Assembly: GCA_021413825.1 (NCBI GenBank)
Contig: JAIOPQ010000027.1
Location: forward strand, 25,087-89,086
DNA from: Spirochaetia bacterium
GTDB lineage: Bacteria > Spirochaetota > Leptospiria > Leptospirales > Leptonemataceae
DNA: 64,000 nt
Direction: 5' to 3'
The first letter of the stretch is position 1; the number at the start of each line of letters is the position of its first letter. The notes under the pieces are model-generated. The model ran no database searches. It was not told where the DNA came from and saw only the letters and a program-made list of their open reading frames with translations. The position numbers were made by a program, and so were the translations under genes. Shown here piece after piece: positions 7,562 to 16,731 of this stretch.

Positions 7562-8863
7562 ATGAGTCTCAAAGCCAGTTCTACTATCGTAACTTCTTTC
7601 ATTATCCTCGCTCTCATGAGCGCGGTCGATTGTGGATCAAAGGCGCAGGGGAATACCCTGGGAATGCTGGCCTTACTCGCAGGAGGAGCAACAGACGAGA
7701 ATGAAATTACCTCTCTAAATATCGAACACGGTAATAGCTCGTTTGTACTCAGCGATTCTTCCCTGGCCCAGCTTTCGCAATCCGGCGCAGGTAGTCCGAA
7801 CTCGATTACAACTGCAACTGATACAGCAAGGATCACCACCGATTCCGAAGGGAATCACCTGAATCTTAGCTCTGCGATCAAAGTAAACAATCGCTATGTC
7901 TTCCTGGCTGGTTTGAGACGAATCAATTCGACTAGACCCCCCGGGCATTTTGTCATCGATCTTATCACCGGCTCAATACGAAAATTACAATACTTTCCCA
8001 GCTACCCTGCTAAAATCTTTGCCACTGATGATATGGCCTACTACGTTTCAGGTTCTACGATTGTTGAAACGGACCTTGCATCGGGACGATCGACCATCGT
8101 TTCCAGTAGATACAATTACTGGCGACAAACGGCGCAAGGATACAACAACGAATTGATCACCGGGTGGAATGGTTCGACCTGGCTATTCTTGGATGGCACT
8201 GGATATCTCTATGCTGTCCAGGTTGACAACTTTTCAAACAGCTACACGCAAGGAATGGGCGCGAGGTTTCTGAAAGTCGGCGGAACATGGAATCCTGACT
8301 CCAGTTTTAATCAGACGTTCCTTCCTTCTATGCCTATGCAGGTAGCGGATCAATTCCCCGGATCGTTACTAGCGAACGATACCTGGATTCTCACAGACCC
8401 GGCAAATCGCAACGTCTACAAGGTTCGCGCTTCGGGCCAACAAATCACTGTGAAGGAATTCAATATCGCAACCTGGTCAGATGGCTCGCAAGTCGCATCA
8501 CTCACTCTTCAGAATGCATTACCGGCACTCGGCACCACGTTCCTGGGATACCAACCGAACCTTCAAGCGTCTATCATTACAGATGGACATGAAATCGTGC
8601 GGTTGTCAGTGGGAACGTCGGGATTTCAGATTGTGGAAATCATTGCACCCGCAAGTATTCCTGTAACAACATCAATCAACTGGCCAGGCGCTGCGGTCTC
8701 GGCCTGGGGCCCCGGTGCTGTGACTAACTGGCGCTTCCTGAATGATAGAATATACTTCCTTAAGCCCTCTGATGGACTGATCTATGCATGGGATATGGAT
8801 CCTGCGAATCCGCCTACAGCCCAGCCCATCGGTACAACCAGTAAAATCAAATTCCTGTATTGA
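7562..8863 (+). CDS. Putative spirochaetal lipoprotein, beta-propeller-like
   Basis: I prefer the ATG at 7562 (MSLKASSTIV). It opens a lipoprotein-type signal peptide, TSFIILALMSAVDC, with a loose spirochaetal lipobox (SAVDC, Cys24). Upstream ATGs at 7523 and 7493 are in frame and cannot be excluded, and none has a clear ribosome-binding site. After the cysteine comes a second hydrophobic patch, LGMLALLAGG, a pattern common in Leptospira lipoproteins. The remaining ~390 residues are rich in beta strands with repeated W/G/D segments (for example FVIDLITGSIRKL, YAWDMDPANPP). This suggests a propeller or repeat fold, but no named family is recognised. It is probably surface or periplasmic. Confidence 0.7.
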   Translation: MSLKASSTIVTSFIILALMSAVDCGSKAQGNTLGMLALLAGGATDENEITSLNIEHGNSSFVLSDSSLAQLSQSGAGSPNSITTATDTARITTDSEGNHLNLSSAIKVNNRYVFLAGLRRINSTRPPGHFVIDLITGSIRKLQYFPSYPAKIFATDDMAYYVSGSTIVETDLASGRSTIVSSRYNYWRQTAQGYNNELITGWNGSTWLFLDGTGYLYAVQVDNFSNSYTQGMGARFLKVGGTWNPDSSFNQTFLPSMPMQVADQFPGSLLANDTWILTDPANRNVYKVRASGQQITVKEFNIATWSDGSQVASLTLQNALPALGTTFLGYQPNLQASIITDGHEIVRLSVGTSGFQIVEIIAPASIPVTTSINWPGAAVSAWGPGAVTNWRFLNDRIYFLKPSDGLIYAWDMDPANPPTAQPIGTTSKIKFLY

Positions 8864-8913
8864 TATAAAGCGCCTAACGTCACACGCACCAGGAATAGGA
8901 TTCCGTCCAAGCC

Positions 8914-9816
8914 CTACCAGCTACCTGAGGATCCGCCTCCGCCAAAACTTCCTCCGCCACCACTAAAGCCGGAGCTTGAGCTCGAACCGGACGAACTCCA
9001 ACCGGAGCTACCGCCACTCGAGCTGCTCCTGATTCCAAATAGCGAAAGAATTCCCGTACCCAGGACCGTTATCACAATACCCACGAAAAACGTTACCCAG
9101 GCCATTGCAAACATTGCGAGAATCCAGACAGAGGTAAGCTGATAGGAAACCACCGCTGCCACGGCACCAACCAGGGGCGGGAGAATGGCGAGGTACTTAT
9201 GAACCGTCAATGGCACCAGGGTGCCTACAATAATGAAAATACTTAGAAAGGCAACGACTCCCAGTGTAGCTGGCCAACCCATGCTTTCTAGATCACCTGA
9301 AGAAGATACAGCAGCGGGAAGTTGCTCACCGTTGATTAATTGAATAATTGCATCAATTCCTGCATTGATTCCCAGATTGAACTCGTTAGCCTTAAAATGC
9401 GGAACGATCTGCTCATCAATAATGCGCTTGCAAATCACATCCGGCAAAACCCCTTCAAGGCCATAGCCAACTTCAATTCGCAGCTTCCGATCATCCTTTG
9501 CGACAATCAAAATAACGCCGTCGTCTACTCCCTTGCGTCCAATTTTCCATGCTTCAGCAACACGAATTGAATACTGTTCTATCGTTTCCTGGCCAGTGGT
9601 TGGTAGTATAAGAACAGCGGCCTGCGACCCTTTTTCTTTTTCAAGGGCCGCTAATTTTCCTTCAATGGCGGACAATTCTTCAGGTGATAGAGTTTGCGTT
9701 AAATCTGTGACGCGCCTCTTCAGTTCTGGAATTTCAATGTCATGAGCAACTAACGTTGTAAGCGCGAACAGAGTTGAAAACAGAACAATAGATAATTTGA
9801 GTCCGTGCTGAAACAT
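8914..9816 (-). CDS. TPM-domain membrane protein (YgcG family)
   Basis: The 300-residue protein starts at ATG 9816 with a signal peptide (LSIVLFSTLFALTTLVAHD). A TPM domain follows (about residues 30-150; LEKEKGSQAAVLILPTT, WKIGRKGVDDGVILIVAKDDRKLRIEVGYGLEG). Then come two to three membrane segments and a C-terminal tail of Gly/Ser with FSGGGGSFGGGGSSGSW. This is the layout of YgcG/TPM proteins, which have been linked to envelope maintenance and photosystem repair in other groups. Its role here is unknown. A TTG at 9837, directly after the stop of the aminotransferase gene, is a possible alternative start that would add seven residues. It is probably co-transcribed with that gene. Confidence 0.85.
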   Translation of the reverse strand: MFQHGLKLSIVLFSTLFALTTLVAHDIEIPELKRRVTDLTQTLSPEELSAIEGKLAALEKEKGSQAAVLILPTTGQETIEQYSIRVAEAWKIGRKGVDDGVILIVAKDDRKLRIEVGYGLEGVLPDVICKRIIDEQIVPHFKANEFNLGINAGIDAIIQLINGEQLPAAVSSSGDLESMGWPATLGVVAFLSIFIIVGTLVPLTVHKYLAILPPLVGAVAAVVSYQLTSVWILAMFAMAWVTFFVGIVITVLGTGILSLFGIRSSSSGGSSGWSSSGSSSSSGFSGGGGSFGGGGSSGSW

Positions 9817-9837
9817 GTTAACTAGCCCGGAAGACAA

Positions 9838-11148
9838 TCACTTTAGCTCGCGGAGCACACCTTCGAGAATCTCAAGACCATCCGCCGCAGACTCCAGGGA
9901 GATGTTCAAAGGAGGGACCAGGCGAATCGTAGTTTCGTTTGTGCAGTTCACAAGCAGCCCACGATCACGACAGGTATCCACAACCGCCGCCCCCGGGCGA
10001 TCCAATTCGATGCCAATGTGCAGACCCATTCCGCGAACCTCTTTTATCACCGGAATTGCAATCTGCGCTGCCTGTAAACGACGGAAGAAATAGTCAGAGA
10101 GTGCAACCACATTATCTAGCAGATCGCGCGTAACAATAATCTTCAGCGTCTCGTATGCCACACGTGCTGCAAGATGATTCCCGCCAAACGTTGTTCCATG
10201 AATACCAGGATGGATCAAATCACAATGCTTCTCCGCAATAATCATTGCGCCCACGGGAAACCCGTTCCCCAGGGCCTTAGCCAGAGTGATGGCATCCGGG
10301 ATAATCCCGAAATGCTCATATGCAAATAGTTTTCCGGTACGTCCCATTCCTGTTTGAATCTCATCCAGGATGAGTAGAATATCATTTTCCTGCGTGAGTT
10401 TGCGGGCAAGTCGCACGTATTCCAAATCCAACGGCTTTACGCCGCCTTCACCTTGAACCAGCTCTAGAACCAAAGCGCAAATTTCATGCCCGTTCTGGTC
10501 GATTTCTTTCTCGAGCATATCCACATCGTTGGGTGCTATGTAATGCATATGATCCAGGAGTGGTCCAAACCCTTTGTGAATTTTTGCCTGACCTGTCATT
10601 GACATGCCTGCCACGGTTCTTCCATGGAAGCTATTTTCCAGTGTGACTATTCTATTAGCGTTTCCCTTTTTCTGACCGTGGAGACGTGCCAATTTGAATG
10701 CCGCCTCGTTGGCTTCCGTACCGGAGTTGCACAGAAAGGCGCGACCAGGAAACGAATACGTTACGAGCGCCTCGGCTAGTAGAGCAAGTTCCTGGTTATA
10801 AAATAAGTTGGAAGTATGAATTACGCGGTCCGATTGTTCGCGCAAAGCTTCAACGAAATCTGCATCGCCATGTCCAAGGGATGTGACAGCAACACCAGAA
10901 AGAAAGTCCAGATAACGTTTATTATTTGTATCGTATAAGTATTCACCCTGGCCAAAGTAGAACGCAACTGGAGCGCGCTTGATATTGTTAACCAGGAACT
11001 TGTCCGATTTCTCTTTGATTTCTTCAAAAGAAAGAGGTTGTGAGAATTGACGATCCGGCTTATCGCCGGGAGCTAAATCGCGGGACTGATCTACGTCTTT
11101 TAGCCTCGATTCTTTCTGACTTTCTGTTTCCGGAACTTTCCATTTCAT
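9838..11148 (-). CDS. argD: Class III aminotransferase, acetylornithine aminotransferase type
   Basis: The 436-residue PLP enzyme has the class III signatures NSGTEANEAA (141-150), DEIQTGMGRTG (262-272) and the Schiff-base lysine in TLAKALGNGFPVG (Lys291). HTSNLFYN and the overall pattern fit acetylornithine/succinyl-diaminopimelate aminotransferases, which transaminate N-acetylglutamate semialdehyde in arginine synthesis. The first ~45 residues (charged, KESRLKDVDQSRDL) are longer than in typical ArgD, so the true start could lie further in, but no later ATG is suitable. No other arg gene is nearby. It starts 7 bases after the stop of the upstream phosphohexomutase gene and is probably in one operon with it. 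Confidence 0.82.
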   Translation of the reverse strand: MKWKVPETESQKESRLKDVDQSRDLAPGDKPDRQFSQPLSFEEIKEKSDKFLVNNIKRAPVAFYFGQGEYLYDTNNKRYLDFLSGVAVTSLGHGDADFVEALREQSDRVIHTSNLFYNQELALLAEALVTYSFPGRAFLCNSGTEANEAAFKLARLHGQKKGNANRIVTLENSFHGRTVAGMSMTGQAKIHKGFGPLLDHMHYIAPNDVDMLEKEIDQNGHEICALVLELVQGEGGVKPLDLEYVRLARKLTQENDILLILDEIQTGMGRTGKLFAYEHFGIIPDAITLAKALGNGFPVGAMIIAEKHCDLIHPGIHGTTFGGNHLAARVAYETLKIIVTRDLLDNVVALSDYFFRRLQAAQIAIPVIKEVRGMGLHIGIELDRPGAAVVDTCRDRGLLVNCTNETTIRLVPPLNISLESAADGLEILEGVLRELK

Positions 11149-11154
11149 TTATGA

Positions 11155-12963
11155 TTAACCTGCGAGTCCTGTCTTGGCAATAAAAACGCCTGACACACTG
11201 GCCAGTTCGTTTTCGAGATCTACGCGCCCTTTTTCTAGTTCTTCAAGGCTGGTGGGCGAACCAGAACTCTTTAGACTTACGTAGAGTTTGACTTTGGGTT
11301 CAGTCCCGGAAGGACGAATCGTAAGCTTCCCTTCCGGCTCAAGAATCATCTGGATTACATCTGCGGGTGGCAATTGTCCAAATACAGCGGCGGACTTCTT
11401 TCCGTCTTTGGTTTGATTCAGATAATCCAAAACAGAAACGATTTTACGTTCACCAACGGCAAGCCCCGTCCAATCTTCGCTGCGTAGCCTGAGCATGATC
11501 TCTTTGATCTTTTTCTGGCCATCGGCGCCCTTCATCGTTACTGACTTAAGATCTTCCAGGTACAGACCGTACTTCAGATAGACCTGGTTCAAGTAACCAA
11601 GAAGATCGCCTCTTTGCGCTAAAATTTCACATAAAAGCAGAGCGGAAGAAAGAGAATCTTTATCGCGCACAAAATCAACCGGAAGATACCCGTAGGATTC
11701 TTCCCCGCCAAATAGATATATCTCTTTGCCTTTTTTGTAGTTCATCTCCTTGCTGCCAGTGTCCAGAAGACGCATCTGCTCGGCGATGTATTTGAATCCA
11801 GTTAGAACGTCGTGAATCTTGATTCCGTTTGCTTCAGCGATGCACTTCTGCAAGTCCGTGGTAACAATTGTTTTATAGACGTGATAATTGCCCGGAGTCT
11901 TTTTTTCTGCGGCGATTTTCTCGCAGAGATGCGCGCAGAGTACGCTGCCTATCTGATTTCCGTTCAGAAGCGCATAATTGCCTTTGTCGATCTTAACGCC
12001 AATCCCCAGTCGATCTGCATCTGGATCAGTTGCCATGAAGAGATCTGCGTCTTTTTGAATTGCAAGTTCGCGGGAAAGTCTGAGGGCTTCTGCTTCTTCT
12101 GGATTTGGATACTTGACAGTTGGAAATTCTCCATTGGGTTGCTCTTGCTCCGGAACCACGCTAACCTGGAAACCAAAATGACGGAGTAAATCCGGAACCC
12201 ATTTTCCGCCAGTCCCATGCAATGGTGAATATACCAGATGGAACTTTTTTTTCTCTGGCCTGGCTGGAGTTGCAAAAGGCGTCTTTGCTATTTCTTGAAA
12301 GTATGTCTTACGAATCTCACTTCCAATTCGCTTAACGTTCTTCTTGAAAATTGGGTCTGTCTCCGCGAGGAAATGTATCTCTTCCCACCGAATGCTTGCG
12401 ATCTGCTTTTCGATTTCCTTTTGATCACTTCCTACAATCTGTGAACCATCCGATCCATATACTTTATACCCATTATACTCTGGCGGATTATGGCTTGCTG
12501 TAATCACGACTCCACCTGTCCCAGCCAGTTTCCGCACAGCGTAAGAAAGCATTGGAGTTGGGGCAACATCATCGAACAAGAAGACCTGAAAGCCTTGACC
12601 CGCTGCAATTCCAGCCGTTACAATGGAGAACTGGTCGCTTTTTCTGCGTGAATCGAATGCAATTACGAGGGCAGGCTTGCGTGATCTTCCCTTCATCACT
12701 CGACAGATGGCAAGCGTGGCACGTCCCACCGTGTATGCGTTCATTCGGCCACTGCCATTGCCCAGAACACCGCGTAAACCGCCAGTTCCGAACTCTAGCT
12801 CGCTTGAATAAGCCTCGATTTCTTCCGATTGTTTGCCCGAAACGCAATCCCCGTAGACCCGCGCAGCTTCTTCGCGGGTTTCGAGCGGGAACGCCGGACC
12901 GGCCCAGTCAAGGATTCGCGTACGTATTGCTTCTGATATGGTTGATTTGGAGGCTTCAGGCAT
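11155..12963 (-). CDS. Phosphoglucomutase/phosphomannomutase, PGM2-like
   Basis: The 602-residue alpha-D-phosphohexomutase is longer than the GlmM-type enzyme at 4629 and matches the PGM2/phosphopentomutase-like branch. Motifs are FGTGGLRG (58-65), the catalytic TASHNPPEYNGYK (Ser157), ATDPDADRLGIG (about 310), GGEESYGY (about 430) and the C-terminal RPSGTEPKVKLYV. It interconverts glucose-1- and glucose-6-phosphate (or related sugars) in the cytoplasm. It is the first gene of a minus-strand group with argD and the TPM gene. The divergent STAS gene starts 83 bp away. Confidence 0.9.
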   Translation of the reverse strand: MPEASKSTISEAIRTRILDWAGPAFPLETREEAARVYGDCVSGKQSEEIEAYSSELEFGTGGLRGVLGNGSGRMNAYTVGRATLAICRVMKGRSRKPALVIAFDSRRKSDQFSIVTAGIAAGQGFQVFLFDDVAPTPMLSYAVRKLAGTGGVVITASHNPPEYNGYKVYGSDGSQIVGSDQKEIEKQIASIRWEEIHFLAETDPIFKKNVKRIGSEIRKTYFQEIAKTPFATPARPEKKKFHLVYSPLHGTGGKWVPDLLRHFGFQVSVVPEQEQPNGEFPTVKYPNPEEAEALRLSRELAIQKDADLFMATDPDADRLGIGVKIDKGNYALLNGNQIGSVLCAHLCEKIAAEKKTPGNYHVYKTIVTTDLQKCIAEANGIKIHDVLTGFKYIAEQMRLLDTGSKEMNYKKGKEIYLFGGEESYGYLPVDFVRDKDSLSSALLLCEILAQRGDLLGYLNQVYLKYGLYLEDLKSVTMKGADGQKKIKEIMLRLRSEDWTGLAVGERKIVSVLDYLNQTKDGKKSAAVFGQLPPADVIQMILEPEGKLTIRPSGTEPKVKLYVSLKSSGSPTSLEELEKGRVDLENELASVSGVFIAKTGLAG

Positions 12964-13046
12964 AATTGATAGCTTTCCTGTCCTTTCTCGCCGGTAAATT
13001 TTTATTTGACCGTGAGGACCCAGGAGCCAGAATTTTATTAATCACT

Positions 13047-13373
13047 ATGATCACTGCCGAGCCGCGCAATCATACCCTTATTTTACACGTTATGGAGCCC
13101 CGCGTGGACATGGTTGTCGCACGCAAATTTCGTGAAGGCCTCACAGCATATTTGAAGGACAAACCCCAACGAATCGTGCTGGATTTGAAAGAAACAGAAT
13201 ATTTTGATAGCTCCGCTCTTGGCGCACTGGTGGCGTTCATGAAGGATGTAAAAGGCTACGGTGGACAACTCGTTCTCTGCAATCTTTCACGTTCGCTGCT
13301 CACTCTTTTGAAGCTCTCAAAACTGGATCTTCTCTTTGAAATCTCAGAAGATCTAGAAAAAAGCATCGTTTAA
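13047..13373 (+). CDS. STAS-domain anti-sigma factor antagonist
   Basis: From ATG 13047 the product is 108 residues and is a single STAS domain. The track start at 12966 adds 27 residues not found in the family and leaves almost no room for a promoter. VLDLKETEYFDSSALGALVAFMK contains the D-S-S motif (54-56), whose serine is phosphorylated by anti-sigma kinases and dephosphorylated by SpoIIE/PP2C phosphatases. Such antagonists release a sigma factor or control a partner switch. No kinase partner is adjacent; a SpoIIE phosphatase is encoded at 24233-26728 but there is no evidence that they act together. Confidence 0.85.
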   Translation: MITAEPRNHTLILHVMEPRVDMVVARKFREGLTAYLKDKPQRIVLDLKETEYFDSSALGALVAFMKDVKGYGGQLVLCNLSRSLLTLLKLSKLDLLFEISEDLEKSIV

Positions 13374-13421
13374 AGAAGCACTCAACCCAATTCCGGCCCT
13401 CCCCGGGTCGATCTTATACCT

Positions 13422-14699
13422 ATGCAAGGCCCGGCCACATACTCGGACTCGCTGATTGAATCGCTGCGTGAGCTCTCTGGCTCACGATCAGAGGACTTTA
13501 CAGAAGAAACGATCATCGGATCAGACATAAATCAGATCAGACACGTCTTCTATTTCCTGCGTTCAGAACGACAACAGGTCCTGATCAATTACATGGGCGA
13601 GTCGTATCGCGCTGTAGTTGAGCGCGTGGACAATAATCGAATTATTCTCTCAACCCCTGACTTGATTGAAGGAACTGGTCGACGCTGCAGAATCAAATTT
13701 GAAATCATAAACATTCTTTATCAATTCGAAGTACCGATCCTGGACTTGAGCCGCGATAAGATCGTGATTCGCATGCCGGCGTACGTGCAATCTGCCCGCC
13801 ATCGTAAAAACGTTCGCGTGTATCCCCGTGATCTATTCATGCGATTTAACCTTTTGTATCTACCTATGTTTGGTCGACGTGGCGTTGGACAGATTGTGGA
13901 GAATCGTTATCCAAAAATTGTCCGTGAACTTGAGAAAGACATTCCAGATCTCGCACTACTCGTTAGGATTGTAAACGAGGCCGTAGGAGAAATCAGCACT
14001 GAATACGAATTTAGAATCTACGATCCAAATGTAAAACGAACGTTCCTCGAACGCGTGATGACCAGCGAAAAGAAAACTCTGTACGTAAAGGACACATCGC
14101 GTAAGGACAGCTACTATTCGCCGCTTGGGTTGTACGGAATCATCAATTTTGAAAAGGAGTTTAGACGAATTGCTCGCGAGGAATCCCTTGAAGAGGCTGA
14201 GAATTTCTTTGAGAAATATAGAAGGGAAGAGCTAACTCAGTTCCTGGCCAACTACATCTGCGCGCCACTGGTAGTCCTGGATAAAGTAGTAGGACATATT
14301 CTGATTTATTCTACGGTTCTAGATAAGAAGACAATTATTCCTGAAGATGCACAGAAGATCGATCTATTAGTTCAACTGTTGAACTACGCTCTTAGCAAAC
14401 GATCTCTTGCGGATACATACTTCCGCACGCACAATACACGAGTGGTTAACCTTAGCATGAACGGACTTCTGTTTGAGATTCAGGATCAAAACGTATTTAA
14501 TTATCTGATCGATCACGATCGACTCAAGATTCGCATTCCAATTCACAGCCATGAAGTTGAAATGCGGGCCGAGATCACTCGTCTGCTTCCGGCAGAAAAG
14601 GGATTTCGCGTTGGAGCTTCATTCTTTCACGGCGGTCCAGACGATTTCCGTGAGCTCGAATCGTTTGTATTCGAGCGCGTTCAGAATATGTTTCACTAG
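13422..14699 (+). CDS. DUF1577-type protein with PilZ-like C-terminal domain
   Basis: The 425-residue soluble protein resembles the DUF1577 proteins found mainly in Leptospira. The N-terminal half has a PilZ-like barrel (YRAVVERVDNNRIILSTPDL) ending in RKNVRVYPR, which has the RxxxR character that contacts cyclic di-GMP. A GAF-like middle follows, and the C-terminus has RVVNLSMNGLLFEI, matching the (D/N)xSxxG half of PilZ. The likely role is a cyclic di-nucleotide effector, but binding is inferred from motif resemblance. It lies 48 bp after the STAS gene on the same strand. Its stop abuts that of the convergent CAP-domain gene with no spacer. Confidence 0.72.
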   Translation: MQGPATYSDSLIESLRELSGSRSEDFTEETIIGSDINQIRHVFYFLRSERQQVLINYMGESYRAVVERVDNNRIILSTPDLIEGTGRRCRIKFEIINILYQFEVPILDLSRDKIVIRMPAYVQSARHRKNVRVYPRDLFMRFNLLYLPMFGRRGVGQIVENRYPKIVRELEKDIPDLALLVRIVNEAVGEISTEYEFRIYDPNVKRTFLERVMTSEKKTLYVKDTSRKDSYYSPLGLYGIINFEKEFRRIAREESLEEAENFFEKYRREELTQFLANYICAPLVVLDKVVGHILIYSTVLDKKTIIPEDAQKIDLLVQLLNYALSKRSLADTYFRTHNTRVVNLSMNGLLFEIQDQNVFNYLIDHDRLKIRIPIHSHEVEMRAEITRLLPAEKGFRVGASFFHGGPDDFRELESFVFERVQNMFH

Positions 14700-15770
14700 T
14701 TATTCGCCGTCTCGTTTTTGGCCTGCGGGTTTCCATGGACTGACTGATTCTTGCTGATCGGGCTTTACCTCTTCAGTTGGACCGGGCTGTTGAGCCTCTC
14801 CATCTATAAAGGTTACCGAATAACGTTGCGTAGTAGTCTGGCCGCTGATCTTCACATTTCCAATCTCCACGTTACAAGCGGTATCAACTGGAACTCCGGC
14901 ACTAAATGTGGGAACCCAGACTAGAGTATTCTCTCCGTATCCTGCTTTGTACTGCTCCTGGCGAACGGGAATATTTTTTCCGCCACACGAGAGCTTCACG
15001 CTGCTCCCTTGAAAATCTCCTTTTGAAATTGAATACGACCAGCGATAGTCTCGTGCCGTAAACAATTGCCTGGGAGTAAATCCTGCGTTGGGCCAGGCAA
15101 CAAATGGAACATTTGGAGCTTCCTGCTTATGCTCACCAAAAACCCACAGCGCGTTTGCGCGCGCAGTGGAACCGCTTCCCATAACCAGTTGCCTTGGATA
15201 GAAAATCCAACGGCGATGACCTACGAAATAGTTTCCGCTTCCGGGGTCGTATACATACAGATCGATTGCATTGGGGCCGGAGGCACCGAGTGCGATATTG
15301 GAATTTGCCGCCGCTTCCGCGCCATCCTTACTGTAGCAAGTCCAGGAGGCTGGAGGGCCATGCGACAAACTATTGTTAGCCTCAAACATCAACGCGGCTT
15401 TTGTGTCCTTGTCACTCAGGTCTGATTTTAAAGTGACATCAGCAGGCAGGCCAGCCATGGCCCGAAAATAATTAATCCGAAGGGCCGTTGCATCCTGGTA
15501 AGCAGAACTATTTGCCCCGGCACGACAGGATGAAACGTTGCCGGTCCAGCCATTGGACGCTGCGGATTTCTTATACACCTCCCGGTAAAATTGAGCCACG
15601 GACGCCCGATTTTTTGTATCAACTGTCAGACCCATCGCCCGGGTCTTGACAGAACTTATACGAGCGGGCTCCTGTGCTGGAGGTGCATCGCTCAGATTCT
15701 GCGCGAAAACCGCCCCATCCAGAACCAGAATTATAAACAAGGAAATCGCAAAGCCAAAGAATAAACGCAT
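14700..15770 (-). CDS. Secreted CAP/SCP-domain protein
   Basis: The 356-residue protein has a cleavable signal peptide (FFGFAISLFIILVLDGAVFAQ). The CAP domain spans roughly residues 60-240: ALRINYFRAMAGLP, the H in NNSLSHGPP, ALGASG and the aromatic VGHRRWIFYPRQ. The C-terminal ~110 residues form a beta-rich region. CAP proteins bind lipids or ions and are often secreted; no enzymatic role can be assigned. It is a single gene, convergent with the DUF1577 gene and with no gap between their stop codons. Confidence 0.82.
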   Translation of the reverse strand: MRLFFGFAISLFIILVLDGAVFAQNLSDAPPAQEPARISSVKTRAMGLTVDTKNRASVAQFYREVYKKSAASNGWTGNVSSCRAGANSSAYQDATALRINYFRAMAGLPADVTLKSDLSDKDTKAALMFEANNSLSHGPPASWTCYSKDGAEAAANSNIALGASGPNAIDLYVYDPGSGNYFVGHRRWIFYPRQLVMGSGSTARANALWVFGEHKQEAPNVPFVAWPNAGFTPRQLFTARDYRWSYSISKGDFQGSSVKLSCGGKNIPVRQEQYKAGYGENTLVWVPTFSAGVPVDTACNVEIGNVKISGQTTTQRYSVTFIDGEAQQPGPTEEVKPDQQESVSPWKPAGQKRDGE

Positions 15771-15831
15771 AGGGACTCAGACTGACGCCAGACCCGAAAA
15801 GTTCAAGCAATTGCCGGAATGTGGACCGCAA

Positions 15832-16731
15832 TCAAACGTGCGTGCTTCTGGCTTTCCATTTAACAATTTGTCCGGCCAGAGTAATCACACCAACTCCGGC
15901 CATAACAAGTAGGGCCGCCTGGATTTTCCAGACAGGCAACGACTCACCCAGGACAATGGTAGAGGCTCCCATGCCAAAAACGGGAATCATGAGCGCATAC
16001 GGTGTAACGGTGGCTGCGTCGTAGCGAGCTAGCAACCAGTTCCACGCACCATAACCAAACAGGGTGTTAGCGGCTACCTGCCAGGCCAGGGCAAACCAGG
16101 AATAAAAATGGGCGCCCTGTACCGCTTGAACATCCAGAGCCTCGCCCTCAAATAGCAACGAAAGAATGAGCAGGGGCGGCACAGCAAAGATGCAAGACCA
16201 GACCATGAATCCAAGCATATCAATACGCACCTGTGACTCTGCTGCAGCTTTCTTGACTACCAGATTGGAACAGGCCCAGGAAAATGCTGCAAACAACACA
16301 GTTACAATCCCAGTTGCTGTAACCGCTGCATCTATGTTGCGCGCGATGAGGGCTAGACCCGCTGCCGCAAGAACAATCCCGGCAATTACAACGGGCTTGA
16401 TGCTCTCCCGGAACAAAAGGACTGAAAGACCTATGGTAAAGAAAACTTGCATTTGAACCACGAGTGATGCAAGTCCAGGGGAAATAGAAGACCGCATCGC
16501 AAGAAATAGAAATCCAAACTGTCCGCCAAGGCAAAGCCCGTACAGTATCAACCATTTCCAGCTAACGTTAGGCCGTTTAACAAAGAAAAGCCAGGGGAGC
16601 GCGCTGAATGCGAAGCGCAGGGTAGCAAAGAACAACGGAGGAAAGTCCCCAAGGGCGATCTTGATGACAACAAAGTTTGTTCCCCAAATCGCAATGATTG
16701 CCAGAGTCAGCAGGACATGGCTGGGCGCCAT
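15832..16731 (-). CDS. eamA: EamA family drug/metabolite transporter
   Basis: The 299-residue inner-membrane protein has ten predicted hydrophobic segments in two EamA repeats. Length and motifs (IWGTNFVVIKIAL, PPLFFATLRFAF, GLASLVVQMQVFFTIGLSV, AAFSWACSNLVVKKA) closely follow Escherichia coli EamA, an exporter of O-acetylserine and cysteine. The same substrate here is an inference from resemblance. Its start overlaps the gltD stop by one base, so it is co-transcribed with the glutamate synthase genes. This ties it to amino-acid metabolism. Confidence 0.82.
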   Translation of the reverse strand: MAPSHVLLTLAIIAIWGTNFVVIKIALGDFPPLFFATLRFAFSALPWLFFVKRPNVSWKWLILYGLCLGGQFGFLFLAMRSSISPGLASLVVQMQVFFTIGLSVLLFRESIKPVVIAGIVLAAAGLALIARNIDAAVTATGIVTVLFAAFSWACSNLVVKKAAAESQVRIDMLGFMVWSCIFAVPPLLILSLLFEGEALDVQAVQGAHFYSWFALAWQVAANTLFGYGAWNWLLARYDAATVTPYALMIPVFGMGASTIVLGESLPVWKIQAALLVMAGVGVITLAGQIVKWKARSTHV

